Assembly: GCF_910589235.1 (NCBI RefSeq)
Contig: NC_060978.1
Location: 2,811,877 to 2,875,876, forward strand
Length of the DNA: 64,000 bases
From: Vespa crabro
Lineage: Eukaryota > Arthropoda > Insecta > Hymenoptera > Vespidae
Direction of reading: 5' to 3'
Shown: one piece after another, positions 61,046-64,000 of the stretch
Layout of the letters: each line of letters begins with the position of its first letter
How positions within the stretch are numbered: the first letter of the stretch is position 1
Notes under the pieces: model-generated
Database searches by the model: none
What the model was told of the DNA's origin: nothing
What the model saw: only the letters and a program-made list of their open reading frames with translations
Program-made: the position numbers and the translations under genes

Positions 61046-62484
61046 CTCTCCCTAGCGTGTAGAGAAGTGCGAGTAGACGTACACGACGTTTAAACGTAGG
61101 ACGACAGGACGCTATGAATCGTACGAACGTACGTACGATATATTTCCTGATTTTCTACGATTTTCTTTCATATATTTCCCTTCTTACTCGATAAGAAAAT
61201 AGATCCTCGTGTCGTGCATTTCACCCTTTCCTTTCTCTCCTCGTAGCACGACCTCGAGACTATATTTACGACGAAAAACGTAAGCGCGGCACTCATTCTT
61301 AATTTTTTTTAATACCTTTTTTTTTTTAACTTTTTTTTTAAGAGAATCGTCTCTCGTTTCTCGTCTTTGAATCTCCCTTAACTCGATCCTTATCGCGATT
61401 ATAATCATCGATCCTATTCAGTCTCTCTGTCCCTATGTCTTCAGAGATCTAGATTTACCAGGTCAAAGCTCGATTCTCGAGTTTTTCGTTAAGGCAGGTA
61501 GTCGTAGTTGTTCTCTCTTCGTCCGGAGTAACGACGATGAACGCGAAGCGGAACGTTGTTCTTTCTTCTAGCGGGAGACCCTTTTATGGCTGCCAAGAGG
61601 GGTACGTAGAGAGGGATTCTGGAAAGAATCAACGCGATGGTGGTGATGGTGATTGCGATGGTAATGGTAATATGGTGGTAGTAGTGTGATGGTGATGGTA
61701 GCAGTAGTGGTGGTGGTGATGGTGGTACATCGAAGCGAACTGGGAGAAGGCTCGCTCTCCCAGCGATTTCGCGAGATCTCTCGTTACGAACGATCGAACG
61801 CGTCGAAAGTTTATCTCGAAAGTACTACAGAATATATTTTTATTTTCAGATTTTATTTTTTTTTTTTTTTTTAGTTTCGTTTAATCCCTCCCATGTAGTA
61901 TGTAATAATATTTATATGTAATAATGTATTGTTTATGGCTTTTCAATCGTTTCCTTCTTTTATCTTTCCAATTCAAAAAGACGATAATTCGATAAACGTT
62001 AGAACCGTGAGTGAGGAGAGAGAGAGAGAGAGAGAGAAATAATTTATAATAGCCTAAAAGGATCATACTTGAGATATGACGACGATAACTTGTCGAACGA
62101 AATTAAATAACAATAAAATATAATATTAATATAAAAAGTGATACGAAAGAAAGGAAAAAAAGATAGATTTACTATGTGCGCAATGTACATAGGTAAAGGA
62201 AAATCTGATCTATTTAAAATGTCGAGGTAACTAAATTTCTTAGGTCGAGTAAAGATACCGGACGTGTGGCAAATAATTTATTTCTTTTATTACATTGAAT
62301 ACAATCTTACGGCGTAGAAAACGAAGGAAGGTGTTTCTTCCTTCGAGAATACGAAGGAAAGGGTAAAAGGGTAGGAGAAAGGGAGAGAGCAGTGGTGGGG
62401 GTTAGGGAGGAAAAGAAACGAAGCGTCACGTAGGTATAGCAAGAGAGAGATAGAGAGAGAGAGAGAGAAGGGACGGACGATGAG

Positions 62485-62669
62485 TCAAGCTCCCTTCTCT
62501 ATGCATACACGCATACACGCGTGTATATGAAGAGTACGAAAGCTTGTTTTTCCAACGAGACCGTCTAGTCGGTCAACACACGATCGAATCGACGAGTAGG
62601 ACGATTCAGAAACACGTGGGGGATCGCATGGAACGGTTCGTTGCGACTCCCTCTCCCTCTCCTTCTCCT

Positions 62670-62707
<38 letters not shown>

Positions 62708-63199
62708 CTCGGTTTCTCTAATGCATTCGAGTCGACGATTGTGAGAGAGTGATCACTGAATGCTCGACGAAACGTAACGCATCCGGGACGGGATCGATGA
62801 AAATGCCTCTCAATGATTCTCGAAGTCTCGGTGAATACAACATACTTCCTCCTTGTCATCGTTGTCATTATCGTCATCGTTGTTAGTATCATCATCGTCA
62901 TCATCATCGTCGTCGTCGTCGTTGTTGTCGTCGTCTGAGAGGAAAAAGATTGTCTCTCAGAAGCATGATAAAATGACGCGATCCTTTTATCATCGACAGA
63001 AGCAGTCTCGGCATCATCATTATCACTAGGAGTATCACTAGCACTAAAACTACTACTACTATTACTACTACTACTATCATTACTACTACTACCACTACTA
63101 CCATCTCCTCCAATCACCCCACCACCAGCTCTTTTCCTGTTGTAGCTCTCTACAGACTGCTTCGGGTACGACGACGTTACAAAATCGATAACGGCACGC

Positions 63200-63247
<48 letters not shown>

Positions 63248-63273
63248 GGTGCTGCTGCCTCTGCTGGCAGCAT
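62485..63273 (-). CDS. Low-complexity 262-codon ORF antisense to the USP3-like intron, doubtful
   Basis: The frame starts MLPAEAAAP, then a 15-residue Ala run from (CTG)n, a more protein-like part (SYPKQSVESYNRKRAGGG), Ser/Asp-rich repeats, Thr and Met runs from triplet repeats, and an Arg/Glu tail from (GA)n. Triplet repeats do not shift frame and here contain no stops, so a long ORF is expected by chance. Only about residues 28-110 look possibly coding. No domain is recognised. Confidence 0.12.
62866..63102. repeat. Triplet-repeat block (CGT/CAT, then ACT)
   Basis: CATCGT units at 62866-62935, a non-repeat middle, then ACT units at 63050-63102. They explain the Thr, Met, Ser and Val runs in the frames here. 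Confidence 0.85.
63200..63246. repeat. (CTG)n triplet array
   Basis: About 15 uninterrupted CTG units followed by CCGGTGCTGCTGCCTCTGCTG. Confidence 0.95.
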
Positions 63274-63748
63274 TTAATAGGATGCGAGAGTGCAGTCCGT
63301 CGCTCTCGCAAGAACGAGTTTTACCTTCTTCCTCCTGTCCTCCTCCTCTTCCTCCTCCTATTCCTATTCCTCCTCCTGCTATTCCTCCTCCTCCTCTTCC
63401 TTCGTGTCCCGTTGCAACGCCATCCTACTCTTTCCTGCTGCAGCGTCGATTTATCGATCGCGAGAGACGATCGCTCTCGCCGCCGACGAGCTTTCCGCGA
63501 GAACGCATCCAAGGCGTGGCGAACTTTTGCGAGGAAGGATAAGTCAGTCTATCCATTTCTAATTCTTTCCGTATCGTCCTTTCGCGAAGCGGTACGTAAC
63601 GAAATTGAGCCGACGTTTGCCTCACGCCCACGCCTATCCTTGAAACTCAACGATATCGAATTTCGCGAAGAGTTGAGATTCCTTCTTAGGTGAACAGTCG
63701 CTCGAAAAATCTTTCGATTAAATTTAACCGAAGGATCTATCGAACTTT

Positions 63749-63751
63749 CCG

Positions 63752-63780
<29 letters not shown>
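63749..63780. repeat. (AT)n palindrome bounded by CCG/CGG
   Basis: CCGATATA...TATATCGG, a perfect 32-nt palindrome, of the same kind as 46307-46340. Confidence 0.9.
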
Positions 63781-63782
<2 letters not shown>

Positions 63783-64000
63783 AATCGTATCGTTGCTCTT
63801 TACGTCTCATTGTGCTAGACATTCGAGTAGGTAACACTTTCGACACCCGGTATTACATGGCTTCATTGAGTAGGAGCACGATATTGAATGAACGTTTCTG
63901 TTCTATACATGGCTGTCGTCCGATACACCACCACGATGCTTTGTAATTTCATCGACGTGGTTATAGGCATGCATACAACAGGGAAATTGATTTTGGAAAG

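Larger units (their letters stand above)
60047..64000 (+). other. Presumed intron 1 of the USP3-like gene
   Basis: No zinc-finger or peptidase exon is visible here. The stretch has long (AT), (GA), (CT) tracts, GGT/GAT triplets near 61637-61730 and a triplet-rich block at 62860-63420. GC content is higher than in the left of the window for the first kilobase and again from 62500. Some non-repetitive pieces (60790-60910; 63420-63690) are candidates for regulatory DNA. Confidence 0.55.

Noticed and set aside
62361..62407. G-rich stretch with five GGG runs
   Set aside because: Loops of up to 13 bases make a stable G-quadruplex unlikely compared with 2682-2706.

Overview
The window looks like insect nuclear DNA, most likely from a hymenopteran (bee, wasp or ant). 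The evidence is an AT-rich background with many CpG dinucleotides, very dense (GA)n/(CT)n, (TA)n and A/T microsatellites, small spliced exons, and proteins close to insect families. I see no bacterial, viral or plasmid genes, no CRISPR array and no convincing tRNA or rRNA.

Only three genes can be named. RpS17 (small-subunit ribosomal protein eS17) is complete on the + strand at 56593-57365, in three exons with a polypyrimidine start region and an AATAAA signal. The first coding exon of a furin-like proprotein convertase is on the - strand at 43601-43786, with its 5'UTR and acceptor at 43787-43875. The first coding exon of a USP3-like ubiquitin hydrolase (start of a UBP zinc finger) is on the + strand at 59956-60046, behind a long GC-rich repetitive 5' region. 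Each partial gene leaves the window through a long intron.

Layout: 1-43600 is gene-poor and probably largely the first coding intron of the furin-like gene, or intergenic. It holds microsatellites, a duplicated/inverted repeat family (13984-14818), a pair of G-quadruplex motifs (2682-2990) and several more complex, GC-richer islands. 43874-54567 is the presumed 5'UTR intron of the furin-like gene, with a CCACGCCC minisatellite (49741-50014), strong hairpins and a TATA-box/donor pair (45020-45080). 54568-56540 is a GC-rich zone with two good minus-strand splice donors, so the furin-like and RpS17 genes probably stand head to head. 57777-58210 has an NRF-1-type palindrome followed by a possible short transcription unit of unknown product. 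58750-59955 is the promoter and 5'UTR zone of the USP3-like gene, and 60047-64000 is its first intron.

The three genes have general cell functions (translation, secretory-pathway proteolysis, deubiquitination) and are not an operon or a dedicated system. I did not find a clear new biological system. The best leads are the repeat family at 14 kb, the CACGCCC array, the opposed G4 motifs, the TATA/donor pair and the NRF-1 promoter. All exon calls come from reading the sequence; no database search was possible.
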